Of a stretch of DNA of 54,180 bases, positions 8,402 to 16,191 are shown piece by piece. The stretch's first letter is position 1; each line of letters begins with the position of its first letter. This DNA comes from Chloroflexota bacterium. Its GTDB lineage: Bacteria; Chloroflexota; Limnocylindria; Limnocylindrales; CSP1-4. Under the pieces are notes generated by a model. The model was given only the letters and a program-made list of their open reading frames with translations, ran no database searches and was not told where the DNA came from. The position numbers and the translations under genes are program-made. The stretch is taken from positions 1 through 54,180 of the forward strand of contig PNAP01000081.1 of the NCBI GenBank assembly GCA_003169735.1, given 5' to 3'.

Positions 8402-9709
8402 CTACACCCCGGGCACTCCGCCTTGCGAGCTCGTCGCGCGCCGTGCGGGAGTTCGGCGACCACCCGTCCCGAAGAGTCGGCGCTCCCGCCCGAGATGCGC
8501 GGCCCACTCGATCCGCGTCGCGCCACCGAACGCCAGATACGCCGCCAGCGCCTCGCGCATGGCATCGACGAATCCATCGGCCGTGCGCGGATCGAAGCCC
8601 GACTCCCACCAGGTCCCGAGCACCCGGACCGTCGCCGTCGAGCGGTCGATGCGCGGCTCGATCCGGCCGACCAACCGGTCGCCGAAGAGCAGCGGCAGCA
8701 CGTAATAGCCCCAGCGGCGCTTCGCCTCGGGGACATAGACCTCCCAGATGTAGTCGAATCCGAAAAGGGCGCGCACGAAGTCGCGGTCCCAGACGAATGG
8801 GTCGAGCGGCGCGAGGAAAGTCGCCTGTGGTGCTTCCGGCAGGGCGGTCTGCCGCTCGGCCTCCTCCAGGAGCGACATCTCGTCGCGCAGGACATGCCGC
8901 ACGCCGCGCACACCCTCCACCTCCACCGGGATCAGCTCTCCTGCCGCGGTCAGTTCTTCGCGCAGCGCGCCGCGCGTCGGCAGGTGGGCACGCGCAGGGT
9001 CCGCGACGCTCGGCGTGACGCCGAGGAAGATCTCGGTCTGGCCGGTCGCGCCGAGCAGCCCGTGGGCGCGATAGCGCGACAGGAGTCGGTGGCGGACCTG
9101 CTCACGCTCCGACGGTCGGTGGGCGAGCAGCTCAGCGGGGAAGACGCGCTCCACGAGGTCGTAGTAGCGGCGGTTGCCATCGCGCCGGGCGAGGGCGAGG
9201 ACACCCGCTTCGGACAGCGCTTCGAGGACGGCGCGCACTTCGCTGGTCGGGCCCCATGCCCAGGCGACCGGCGGCAGGCGCTCGAAGTCGAGCGAGCTCA
9301 TCGGCCCCTCGGCCCCGATCCGATCGAGCAGGTTCTTGACCGTCGCCGCGTGGCGGACGAAGACGCCGTCCTTGTACATCCTGGCGTGGCGATCCCAGGT
9401 GTGACGGAACCACGGCAGCTCCGAGGTCGGCAGCAGGCTGAGGCCCTTGTTGTAGGCCTCGAACAGGTCGCGCGTCGTGTAGAGAAGGTGCTCGGTCCAG
9501 GCAGTGCGGTAGCCGGCGACCCGGGCGTGGAGCACCAGGTCGTGGTTGCGGCCGGCGACGCCGAGAGGATCGAACTGGACGCTGCCGAGGCGCTCGAACG
9601 CCCGTAGCACGCCTTCCGGTCCGGGCACCAGCGAGCGAGGCGGAGCCAGCAGGTGCCGCGTGACGAAGAAGCGCCGCGCCGCATCCGCCGAGATGGGACG
9701 CGGCGTCAT
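8402..9709 (-). CDS. AlkX/YcaQ-like DNA glycosylase (winged-helix HTH_42 family)
   Basis: A 435-aa protein of the AlkZ/YcaQ family (E. coli YcaQ is about 410 aa), which unhooks alkylated or crosslinked bases from DNA. The catalytic Q-x-D signature of the AlkX/YcaQ branch is visible as VQFDPL (Gln45, Asp47); AlkZ itself has Q-x-Q. Other family marks are GRNHDLVLHARV, the aromatic YTTRDLFEAYNKG region and ATFLAPLDPFVWDRD near residue 300. Homology runs from the first residues, which supports the ATG at 9709. The gene converges with an ABC-2 exporter. The specific lesion it repairs cannot be told from sequence. Confidence 0.85.
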   Translation of the reverse strand: MTPRPISADAARRFFVTRHLLAPPRSLVPGPEGVLRAFERLGSVQFDPLGVAGRNHDLVLHARVAGYRTAWTEHLLYTTRDLFEAYNKGLSLLPTSELPWFRHTWDRHARMYKDGVFVRHAATVKNLLDRIGAEGPMSSLDFERLPPVAWAWGPTSEVRAVLEALSEAGVLALARRDGNRRYYDLVERVFPAELLAHRPSEREQVRHRLLSRYRAHGLLGATGQTEIFLGVTPSVADPARAHLPTRGALREELTAAGELIPVEVEGVRGVRHVLRDEMSLLEEAERQTALPEAPQATFLAPLDPFVWDRDFVRALFGFDYIWEVYVPEAKRRWGYYVLPLLFGDRLVGRIEPRIDRSTATVRVLGTWWESGFDPRTADGFVDAMREALAAYLAFGGATRIEWAAHLGRERRLFGTGGRRTPARRATSSQGGVPGV

Positions 9710-9721
9710 CGAGCCACTCTA
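9710..9721 (-). promoter_or_regulatory. -10 box of a probable leaderless promoter for the glycosylase
   Basis: Read on the minus strand, TAGAGT (9721-9716) ends exactly 6 nt before the ATG at 9709, and no ribosome site is seen. Confidence 0.5.
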
Positions 9722-9751
9722 GCGACCGGGGTCGCCCTCGGCCGGAAGGGC

Positions 9752-10354
9752 CTACATCCGGCCGAGCAGTTTCATTCCAAGCGCCCCGTACCAGACGATG
9801 CCCATGACCGCGGCCACGACGGCCGGTCCGAGCACCAGCACGCTGCCGGCATCGAAGACGATGAGGCGGCTCAGATAGACGATGACCAACACCACGCCGA
9901 GCGCCACCCCGAGTTGGCTCAGCCAGCGCGGGAAGCTCGTGGCACGCAACGCGACCCACGACAGCGTCGCCAGGCCGAGGCCGGAGACGCCGAACGTCAG
10001 CAGGCCGCGGGGGTCGACCGGGAACGGACCTGGGCCCGCTGTGCCGGCCTGCTCGGGATGGATCACGTTGGCCAGGTCGAATGAGCCGTGGATGAAGGCG
10101 CCCATCACGCCCGCGAACCCGAGCGCCACGCCGAGCATGGCCAGGCTCGGGTCGATGGACTTGAGTCGCCCGTAGACCGCGAACAGCGCGACGGCCGAGA
10201 CCAGGCCGCCCGCCATCAGCGAGAACGCGGCGAGTTGCGCACCGAGCGTCTGCCCCTGCAGCACCTTGAAGCCGATCGTGTAGGTGACGGCGAAGAGCGC
10301 CGCAGCCAGCGCTGCCCATCCGCCGAGCCGATCGAGCTTCGCGTCGTCTTCCAT
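9752..10354 (-). CDS. Integral membrane protein of unknown function
   Basis: A 200-aa protein with about six or seven hydrophobic helices (for example WAALAAALFAVTYTIGFKVL, GGLVSAVALFAVYGRL, LGVALGFAGVMGAFIHGSF). The ATG at 10354 is chosen because GGAGGGA lies 7-8 nt upstream; an earlier in-frame ATG at 10399 has no such site. It resembles DUF998/DUF4386-type membrane proteins in size and helix pattern, but no diagnostic motif is seen. It lies 42 bp upstream of the glycosylase on the same strand. Function unknown. Confidence 0.7.
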   Translation of the reverse strand: MEDDAKLDRLGGWAALAAALFAVTYTIGFKVLQGQTLGAQLAAFSLMAGGLVSAVALFAVYGRLKSIDPSLAMLGVALGFAGVMGAFIHGSFDLANVIHPEQAGTAGPGPFPVDPRGLLTFGVSGLGLATLSWVALRATSFPRWLSQLGVALGVVLVIVYLSRLIVFDAGSVLVLGPAVVAAVMGIVWYGALGMKLLGRM

Positions 10355-10484
10355 CCCTGCATCCCTCCACAGCGCCGATCGAAATGGACGAGGCGACATC
10401 TTATGGCCGGCGCGAGCCCGTGATGACCGCCATCCCGCATACGCACGCCGACGCCCGGTGGATGGGCCGACGCAGAGCCTTCCC

Positions 10485-10496
10485 TATACTCGGCCG
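10485..10496 (+). promoter_or_regulatory. -10 box of a probable leaderless dnaJ promoter
   Basis: TATACT (10485-10490) ends exactly 6 nt before the GTG at 10497. No Shine-Dalgarno sequence and no CIRCE heat-shock operator are seen. Confidence 0.55.
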
Positions 10497-11663
10497 GTGA
10501 GTGCCACGCAACGCGATTACTACGAGATCCTGGGCGTGGCACGCGGCGCCTCGGACGAGGAACTGAAGAAGGCGTTCCGTCGCCTCGCGCAGCAATGGCA
10601 CCCGGATGTCAGCACCGAGGCCGCCGCGGACGAACGGTTCAAGGAGATCAACGAGGCCTACCAGGTCCTCTCGGACCCGCAGCGCCGCCAGGCCTACGAC
10701 CTGTTCGGCCGGGCCGGCGTCGAGGGTTCGGGCGCCGGCAGCGGCCCCTTCCCTGGCTTCCAGGGCTTCGGCGACCTATTCGACGCCTTCTTCGGGGCGG
10801 GCGGCGCGACGGGCACACGGCGCGGGCGGCCGCCGGCCGGCGCCGATCTGCGCTACGACATCCGGCTCACCTTCGACGAGGCCATCAAGGGCGTCGAAAA
10901 GGAGATCGAGTTCTCGGCGTTGGTCAAATGCGAGACCTGTGGCGGGAACGGCTCAGAACCGGGCACGCAACCGACGACCTGTCCGCAATGCCAGGGCACG
11001 GGGGAGCTGCGCCAGGTGCGCAGCACGCTCCTCGGCCAGATGGTCAACGTGGTGCCCTGCGGTCGGTGCCGCGGCATGGGCCGCATCATCGAGACGCCCT
11101 GCAAGACCTGCCGCGGCGAGGGCCGCGTCGAGCGTCGGCGCAAGCTGCGCGTCGCCGTCCCGGCCGGTATCGATGAGGGCCACCAGATCCGCCTCTCGGG
11201 CGAGGGCGAAGCGGGGCCGCGCGGCGGTCCGCCCGGCAACCTCTACGTGGTGACCCATGTCGAGGCGCATCCGCAGTTGCGCCGCCAGGAGACCGAGCTG
11301 TACCACGACCTGACCGTCTCGATCTCGCAGGCGGCCCTCGGAGCGCGGATGGCCGTGCCCACGCCGGACGGCCCGGAATTCGTCGACATCCGACCGGGCA
11401 CGCAGCCCGGCACGGAGATCCGGCTGCGCGGCAAGGGCGTGCCTCACCTGCGCCGAGCCGGCAATCGCGGCGACCTCCACGTGATGGTCGATGTCAAGGT
11501 GCCCTCGCGCCTGAGCGCTCGCCAGCGCGAGCTGCTGGAGGCCTTCGCCGTCGAATCGGGAGAGGTCGGCGAGGCCGTGGCGGTCCCCGACCCGAAGCGC
11601 GAGCCCGGTGGTCGCCGACGGCGCGGCGGCATCCGCGACCGACTCAAGGACGCCATCACCTGA
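10497..11663 (+). CDS. dnaJ: Co-chaperone DnaJ (Hsp40)
   Basis: A 388-aa type I DnaJ that stimulates DnaK ATPase and delivers substrates. The J domain (residues 5-70) has the HPD triad (35-37), followed by a Gly/Phe-rich linker. The zinc domain has four CxxCxGxG-type repeats: CETCGGNG, CPQCQGTG, CGRCRGMG and CKTCRGEG. The C-terminal substrate domains follow. GTG 10497 gives the normal start (VSATQRDYYEILGV) and sits 6 nt after a -10 box. The basic tail (GGRRRRGGIRDRLKD) is unusual. The stop overlaps the inferred prmA start. Confidence 0.96.
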   Translation: MSATQRDYYEILGVARGASDEELKKAFRRLAQQWHPDVSTEAAADERFKEINEAYQVLSDPQRRQAYDLFGRAGVEGSGAGSGPFPGFQGFGDLFDAFFGAGGATGTRRGRPPAGADLRYDIRLTFDEAIKGVEKEIEFSALVKCETCGGNGSEPGTQPTTCPQCQGTGELRQVRSTLLGQMVNVVPCGRCRGMGRIIETPCKTCRGEGRVERRRKLRVAVPAGIDEGHQIRLSGEGEAGPRGGPPGNLYVVTHVEAHPQLRRQETELYHDLTVSISQAALGARMAVPTPDGPEFVDIRPGTQPGTEIRLRGKGVPHLRRAGNRGDLHVMVDVKVPSRLSARQRELLEAFAVESGEVGEAVAVPDPKREPGGRRRRGGIRDRLKDAIT

Positions 11664-12637
11664 CGCCGGACGAAGCACCGCCCGACCCGGACGACGAAGG
11701 GATCAGTGCCTCCGGCACGTGGCTCGAGCTGTCCGTGGCGGTCGACCCGGAGGCGGTCGAGGCGGTCAGCGAGATCCTCTCCCGCGTGGCGCCAGGCGGC
11801 GTCTCCATCGAGCAACCCTTCGCCCTGATCGACGAAGGACTCGCCGCGCGGCCCGATCCCGAGCGGCCGGCGATCCTGCGCGCCTACCTGCCGGCTATCG
11901 ATGCTGGCGCGGCCGACCGCGCCGTCCGCGAAGCCCGCACGCTGCTCGGCCACCTGCAGGCGTTCGAGTTGCGTCCGATCGGCGAGCTCGAGGTGCGGCC
12001 GGTCCACGAGTCCGATTGGGCAGAAGCGTGGAAGCGCCATTTCCCGGTGCTTCGGGTCGGGCGGCGCCTCGTCATCCGACCGACCTGGCGACGCCATCGC
12101 GGTGCGCCCGACGACGTCGTGCTGGCGCTCGATCCCGGGATGGCGTTCGGCACGGGGCTCCATCCGACGACGCGGCTCTGTCTTGCGGGCATCGAGGCCT
12201 GGGCGGACGAAGGGCGCGTGACGGGGGCGAGCGTCCTCGATCTCGGCTGCGGATCGGGCATCCTGGCCATCGCCGCCGCGCGCTTCGGGGCACGGTCGGT
12301 GCTCGGCGTGGACACCGACCCGATCGCCGTGGAAGCGACGGTCGCCAACGCGCGGCGCAACCACGTCACCCGGCGTGTCCGGGCCGCTCGTGGCAGTCTC
12401 GCGATGGCGGGTGGGCCGTTCGACCTCGTCCTCGCCAATCTCATCGCCTCGCTGCTGGTCGGTCTCGCCGGCGGGCTTGCCGCGGCCGTCCGTCCGGGCA
12501 CCGGCCGCCTGCTCGCGAGCGGCATCTTCATCGACCGCGAGCCGGACGTCCGAGCGGCCTTCGAGTCGGCCGGTCTGACCGTCATCGGGCGCAGCCACGA
12601 GACCGATTGGGTCGCCCTCGAGGCCCGGGTACCATGA
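11660..12637 (+). CDS. prmA: Ribosomal protein L11 methyltransferase PrmA
   Basis: SAM-dependent trimethylation of ribosomal protein L11, about 325 aa. The SAM site is visible as VLDLGCGSGILAIAAARFGA with VLGVDTDPIAVEA, and the family motif FGTGLHPTT precedes it. The usual N-terminal strand (WLELSVAVDPEAVEAVSEIL) lies upstream of the first canonical start (GTG 11735). The in-frame candidate for initiation is CTG 11660, overlapping the dnaJ stop as CTGA, with AAGGA about 10 nt upstream. That gives an acidic leader before the conserved domain. dnaJ-prmA is a common pair. The end overlaps the HIT gene by 4 nt (ATGA). Confidence 0.9.
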   Translation: MTPDEAPPDPDDEGISASGTWLELSVAVDPEAVEAVSEILSRVAPGGVSIEQPFALIDEGLAARPDPERPAILRAYLPAIDAGAADRAVREARTLLGHLQAFELRPIGELEVRPVHESDWAEAWKRHFPVLRVGRRLVIRPTWRRHRGAPDDVVLALDPGMAFGTGLHPTTRLCLAGIEAWADEGRVTGASVLDLGCGSGILAIAAARFGARSVLGVDTDPIAVEATVANARRNHVTRRVRAARGSLAMAGGPFDLVLANLIASLLVGLAGGLAAAVRPGTGRLLASGIFIDREPDVRAAFESAGLTVIGRSHETDWVALEARVP

Positions 12638-12993
12638 CCGGCGTGATCCAACCGGACTGCCTGTTCTGCCGAATCGCCAGCGGCGAGATCCCGGCGAAAC
12701 TGGTCCATGACGACGATCTGGTCGTGGCGTTCAACGACATCAACGCGCGCGCTCCGACCCACATCCTTCTCATCCCGCGCGAGCATCTGACGTCGGCCGC
12801 CGACCTGACCGAGGACCACGCCCCGATGCTCGGCCGCCTGTTCGCCGTGGCCGCTGGCATCGCCCGCGACCGGGGTCTCGCCGACCAGGGCTACCGGCTC
12901 GTCAGCAACGTCGGGCGGGCCGCCGGCCAGTCGGTCGACCACCTGCACTGGCACCTCATGGGAGGTCGAACGTTCACGTGGCCGCCAGGCTGA
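12634..12993 (+). CDS. HIT-family nucleotide phosphohydrolase (HinT-like)
   Basis: A 119-aa histidine-triad protein, the normal length for HinT-type purine nucleoside phosphoramidases. It begins with the HinT-like CLFCRIASGEIPA, and the catalytic triad is HLHWHLMGG at the C-terminus. IPREHLTSAADLTEDHAP is also typical. It starts at an ATG overlapping the prmA stop and overlaps the next gene by 16 bp, so it belongs to the dnaJ operon. Confidence 0.94.
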   Translation: MTGVIQPDCLFCRIASGEIPAKLVHDDDLVVAFNDINARAPTHILLIPREHLTSAADLTEDHAPMLGRLFAVAAGIARDRGLADQGYRLVSNVGRAAGQSVDHLHWHLMGGRTFTWPPG

Positions 12994-13547
12994 AGGGTCG
13001 CGGCCGCCTTAAGCGCCACGCCCTGCTGCTCGGGTTGATGGCCACGGTCGCCGTCGCCGGATGTGCGCCGGAGTCGAGTGGTCAGCAGGGCGGCCAACCG
13101 GCGGTACCGCAGGTCACGCCGGAGGCCAGTTACTCGGCTCAGATCGCCGGCACGGCGTTGCTGGTCACGAATGCCCTGGCCGCGGTCGGTATCCGCGCCG
13201 ATCCGCCGTCCGTGCCGTATGTCTCGGGCGAGCCTGCCGACATCGCCACGGCGCAGCGGATCGTGCTCCAGGCCGATGTCCATGATCCGAACGGCGGGTA
13301 CGTGGTGATCTACGAGTTCACGGATCCGGCCACGTCCGCGACGCGTGGCGCGGAGTTCGCGAGTTACCTCGAAAGTGGGTTCGGGCAGACGAACTTCCCG
13401 ATCGACGCGCAGTTCTCGCTCACGGAAGTCGGCGGAACGCTGATCTTCACGTGGTGGTCGTCGGATAACGCCTCGGATCGCGACACCGCCCGAACGGCCT
13501 TCGATGCCATCGCCTCGGTCGGCGTGCCCATCACGATCGTCAAGTAG
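12978..13547 (+). CDS. Hypothetical lipoprotein
   Basis: A 189-aa exported protein. It starts at GTG 12978 with GGGAGGT about 11 nt upstream, inside the HIT gene. A basic N-terminus and hydrophobic stretch (ALLLGLMATVAVAGC) end in a lipobox Cys near residue 29, followed by a Gln/Gly/Pro linker. The rest (about 140 residues) looks like a small globular alpha/beta domain with YVVIYEFTDPATSATRGAEFASYL. No family recognised. It is co-transcribed with dnaJ-prmA-HIT, and its tail overlaps the convergent DapA-like gene by 8 bp. Confidence 0.75.
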   Translation: MAARLKGRGRLKRHALLLGLMATVAVAGCAPESSGQQGGQPAVPQVTPEASYSAQIAGTALLVTNALAAVGIRADPPSVPYVSGEPADIATAQRIVLQADVHDPNGGYVVIYEFTDPATSATRGAEFASYLESGFGQTNFPIDAQFSLTEVGGTLIFTWWSSDNASDRDTARTAFDAIASVGVPITIVK

Positions 13548-14421
13548 CGACGGGCTCCCGCACCTGGGCGAGGGCGCGGGCGATGTCGTCGCGCGCTGTG
13601 TCATCCAGGCGCGCTCCGGCCCGCCGGCAGTAGGCCGAAGCGATGACCCCGCGGAGCCGCCAGACCTCCTTGCGCGCGATCAGGCTGAACGGTGCGAATG
13701 CCTCGAAGCGCATCAGCGGCAGCAGCTCGGTCCACGCGCGTTCGGCCGCAGCTGGATCGCTCGGGAACGTCCGCACGATCGACACGAGTCGATCGGGAAG
13801 GGCGAAGCCGGTCATCACGCCGGTCGAGCCCGCGCGCAACTCGTCGATCAGGAAGAGGCCGCCCAGGCCACCCATCGCGGCGAGCTGCGGCCAGCGCTCC
13901 CGCAGACGGGCGATGACCCCGCTGGTCGGTGGGCCTTCGGCTTTGACGCCGACGACCAACGGCTGCTGCTCCGCCGCAATGCCGATCTCGTCAACGGTCA
14001 GCGTGACGCCCGAGGCCGCGGGCTGGTCCTGGATGACGATGGGCAGTCCGCCGGCCGCCGCCGCTGCGACGCTCGCGGAGAGACCCAGCGTCGGGCTCGG
14101 GCTGGCCATCAACGCCGATACGCCACGTCCGGCAGCGTCTCGCCCACGGGCGGCGACCAGGTCGGCGGTCGCGCCGGTCACCCCGACCACCACTGGCACA
14201 GAACCGGCCTCGCCCACGGCGAGTGACACGACGTCGGCGCGTTCCGCCTCGCTGAGTTCGGCGGCCTCGCCCATCACGCCGAGGACCGTCAGGCCCGAGA
14301 CACCGGCTCCCACGTAGGCTCGAACCAGCGCCGCTGTGCCGTCGCGGTCGAGCGCGCCATCGTCGGTGAACGCCGTTGGCAGGACGCCGAAGACGCCGCG
14401 CAGCGCGAACGGCTGACTCAC
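13540..14421 (-). CDS. DapA-family class I aldolase/lyase
   Basis: A 293-aa TIM-barrel protein of the dihydrodipicolinate synthase/N-acetylneuraminate lyase family. Schiff-base Lys is seen in VVGVKAEGPPT, and the pyruvate-binding loop appears as GVMGEAAELS (normally GTTGE). The usual YNVP motif with the proton-relay Tyr is replaced by IQDQPAASG, so it is unlikely to be a true DapA. Related enzymes handle pyruvate-derived keto acids; the substrate is unknown. It starts at GTG overlapping the SDR stop (GTGA) and is therefore in an operon with the SDR. Confidence 0.8.
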   Translation of the reverse strand: MSQPFALRGVFGVLPTAFTDDGALDRDGTAALVRAYVGAGVSGLTVLGVMGEAAELSEAERADVVSLAVGEAGSVPVVVGVTGATADLVAARGRDAAGRGVSALMASPSPTLGLSASVAAAAAGGLPIVIQDQPAASGVTLTVDEIGIAAEQQPLVVGVKAEGPPTSGVIARLRERWPQLAAMGGLGGLFLIDELRAGSTGVMTGFALPDRLVSIVRTFPSDPAAAERAWTELLPLMRFEAFAPFSLIARKEVWRLRGVIASAYCRRAGARLDDTARDDIARALAQVREPVAT

Positions 14422-15185
14422 GGGAGGCTGCGGATCAGGCCGCCGTCGACACCGATGATCACCCCATCCACGTACGAGGCCGCTGGCGAGAGCAAGAACG
14501 CGGCCACCCGCCCGAGCTCGTCAGGGTCGCCGTAGCGCCCGAGCGGGATACGCGCCCGCATCGCGGCCTGGACCGACTCGACCGAGGTGCCGGCCCGCTC
14601 GGCGCGGCCGATGTCGAGCGAGCGCACGCGCTCGGTATCGAAACGGCCTGGCGCGATGCCGTTGATGCGGATCGGCGCGATCTCGTCGACCAGGCCCTTG
14701 ATCAGGCCGGCGAGACCGGGCCGCAGCACGTTCGAAGTCATGAGGCCGGCGATCGGCTCGCGGACCGACGACGACAGGATCACCAGGATGGACGGATCGC
14801 GGCCATCGCGGAGGAGTGGCAGCGCCGCCCGGATCAGGCGCAGCGAACTCTGCAGCGTCCCGTTGATGGCGCGCGCCCAGGTGGCCTCGTCGAGTTCCGC
14901 GAAGGTGCCGGCCGGCGGTCCGCCCGTGTTCACGACCAGGCCGTCGAGACCGCCGAGCGATCCGGCAGCGCGGCGGACGGCGTCGGCCGGGCCGTCGGCA
15001 GTCGACAGATCGGCACCGATGGCGATGCCGTTGATGGCTGCCGCCGAGGCATCGAGTTCGGCCGATGCGCGCGCGGTCACAGCGACGGCCGCCCCTTCCT
15101 GGGCAAGTGCCCGAGCGACCGCCCCACCGAGTCCGCGGCTGCCACCGCCGACCAGGTAGCGCCGCCCCTTGATGCCGAGATCCAT
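14418..15185 (-). CDS. Short-chain dehydrogenase/reductase, Tyr-less variant
   Basis: A 255-aa SDR with a Rossmann fold: nucleotide loop VGGGSRGLGGAVA, GADLSTADG and the NTGG motif (replacing NNAG). The catalytic Ser is in ILSSSVREPI. Where the YxxxK pair is expected the sequence reads SNVLRPGLAGLIK: Lys is kept but Tyr is absent. The C-terminal YVDGVIIGVDGGLIRSLP is typical of the family. The ATG at 15185 has GGAGGGA upstream. It is transcribed with the DapA-like gene and divergently from proline dehydrogenase. Substrate unknown. Confidence 0.85.
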   Translation of the reverse strand: MDLGIKGRRYLVGGGSRGLGGAVARALAQEGAAVAVTARASAELDASAAAINGIAIGADLSTADGPADAVRRAAGSLGGLDGLVVNTGGPPAGTFAELDEATWARAINGTLQSSLRLIRAALPLLRDGRDPSILVILSSSVREPIAGLMTSNVLRPGLAGLIKGLVDEIAPIRINGIAPGRFDTERVRSLDIGRAERAGTSVESVQAAMRARIPLGRYGDPDELGRVAAFLLSPAASYVDGVIIGVDGGLIRSLP

Positions 15186-15258
15186 GCTTCTCCCTCCGGC
15201 CGTTCGCGATCCGTTCTTCGGTGCGCGCATCGTAGAGCGCGGTGCCTCGCCGCCGCGG

Positions 15259-15270
15259 TAGAGTCGCGCC
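15259..15270 (+). promoter_or_regulatory. -10 box of a probable leaderless promoter for proline dehydrogenase
   Basis: TAGAGT (15259-15264) ends exactly 6 nt before GTG 15271, without a ribosome site. Confidence 0.5.
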
Positions 15271-16191
15271 GTGCGAAGGATGCTCCTGTGGGCGGCGCGG
15301 AACCGGTGGCTGCGTGACCACCTGTCCCATTGGTGGTGGGTTCGTCGCGCCGTCCGGAAATTCATGCCGGGCGAGCAGCGCTCCGATGCGCTCGCCGCCG
15401 CCGAGCGGTACAAGGAAGCTGGGATCTTCGCCGTGTTCACGCTGCTCGGCGAGAACCTGACCGAATTCGCTGAGGGCGAAGCGGTCGCCGCCGAATACCA
15501 GCGGCTGCTGGCTGACGTGGTCGAACGGAAGCTGCACGGCGAGATCTCGCTCAAGTTGACCCAGCTCGGCTTCGACATCGACGCCGAGGGCGCCTACCGC
15601 CTGTTCGACCAGCTGGCCGTCGAGGCCGCCTCGACCGGCAACTGGGTCTGGATCGACATGGAGGGCAGCGCCTACACCGAGCGCACAGTCGCCTTCTACG
15701 AGCGCGCGCTGGCCGCTCACCAGAACGTCGGGCTGTGCCTCCAGGCGTACTTGCTGCGGACGCCGGCCGACGTACAGCGGTTGCTGCCGAAGAAGCCGGC
15801 CATCCGCCTCGTCAAGGGCGCCTACGACGAGCCCGCGTCGATCGCGCTGCACAAGCGCACCGAGGTCAGCGCCGCGTACCTCGCCGTCGCGTCGATGATG
15901 CTCGAGGCGCTCGCGGCGGGCCGGATGTCGCGCGCCATCCTCGCCACGCATGACACCGAGCTGGTCGGGCGGATCGCCGGTTTCCCGGCTGCCTTCGGCC
16001 TCGCGCCCGCCCGCATCGAGGTCCAGATGCTGTATGGCATCCGCGCAGCTGAGCAGCGCCGCCTCGTCGCAGAGGGCTACGACGCCAGCGCGCTCATCGC
16101 CTACGGCACGTACTGGTATCCCTGGTACATGCGCCGCCTCGCCGAGCGCCCCGCCAACGTCATCTTCGCGCTCCGTCAGCTGCTGCCCTAG
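15271..16191 (+). CDS. Proline dehydrogenase (monofunctional, PutB type)
   Basis: FAD-dependent oxidation of L-proline to pyrroline-5-carboxylate, passing electrons to quinones; 306 aa, usual for the monofunctional enzyme. The barrel shows SLKLTQLGFD, WIDMEGSAYTERT, RLVKGAYDEP, LATHDTEL and VQMLYGIR, ending with the substrate-binding motif WYPWYMRRLAERPAN. It starts at GTG 15271. No P5C dehydrogenase lies next to it. Its TAG stop is shared, through the palindrome CTAG (16188-16191), with the convergent ligase gene. Confidence 0.95.
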   Translation: MRRMLLWAARNRWLRDHLSHWWWVRRAVRKFMPGEQRSDALAAAERYKEAGIFAVFTLLGENLTEFAEGEAVAAEYQRLLADVVERKLHGEISLKLTQLGFDIDAEGAYRLFDQLAVEAASTGNWVWIDMEGSAYTERTVAFYERALAAHQNVGLCLQAYLLRTPADVQRLLPKKPAIRLVKGAYDEPASIALHKRTEVSAAYLAVASMMLEALAAGRMSRAILATHDTELVGRIAGFPAAFGLAPARIEVQMLYGIRAAEQRRLVAEGYDASALIAYGTYWYPWYMRRLAERPANVIFALRQLLP

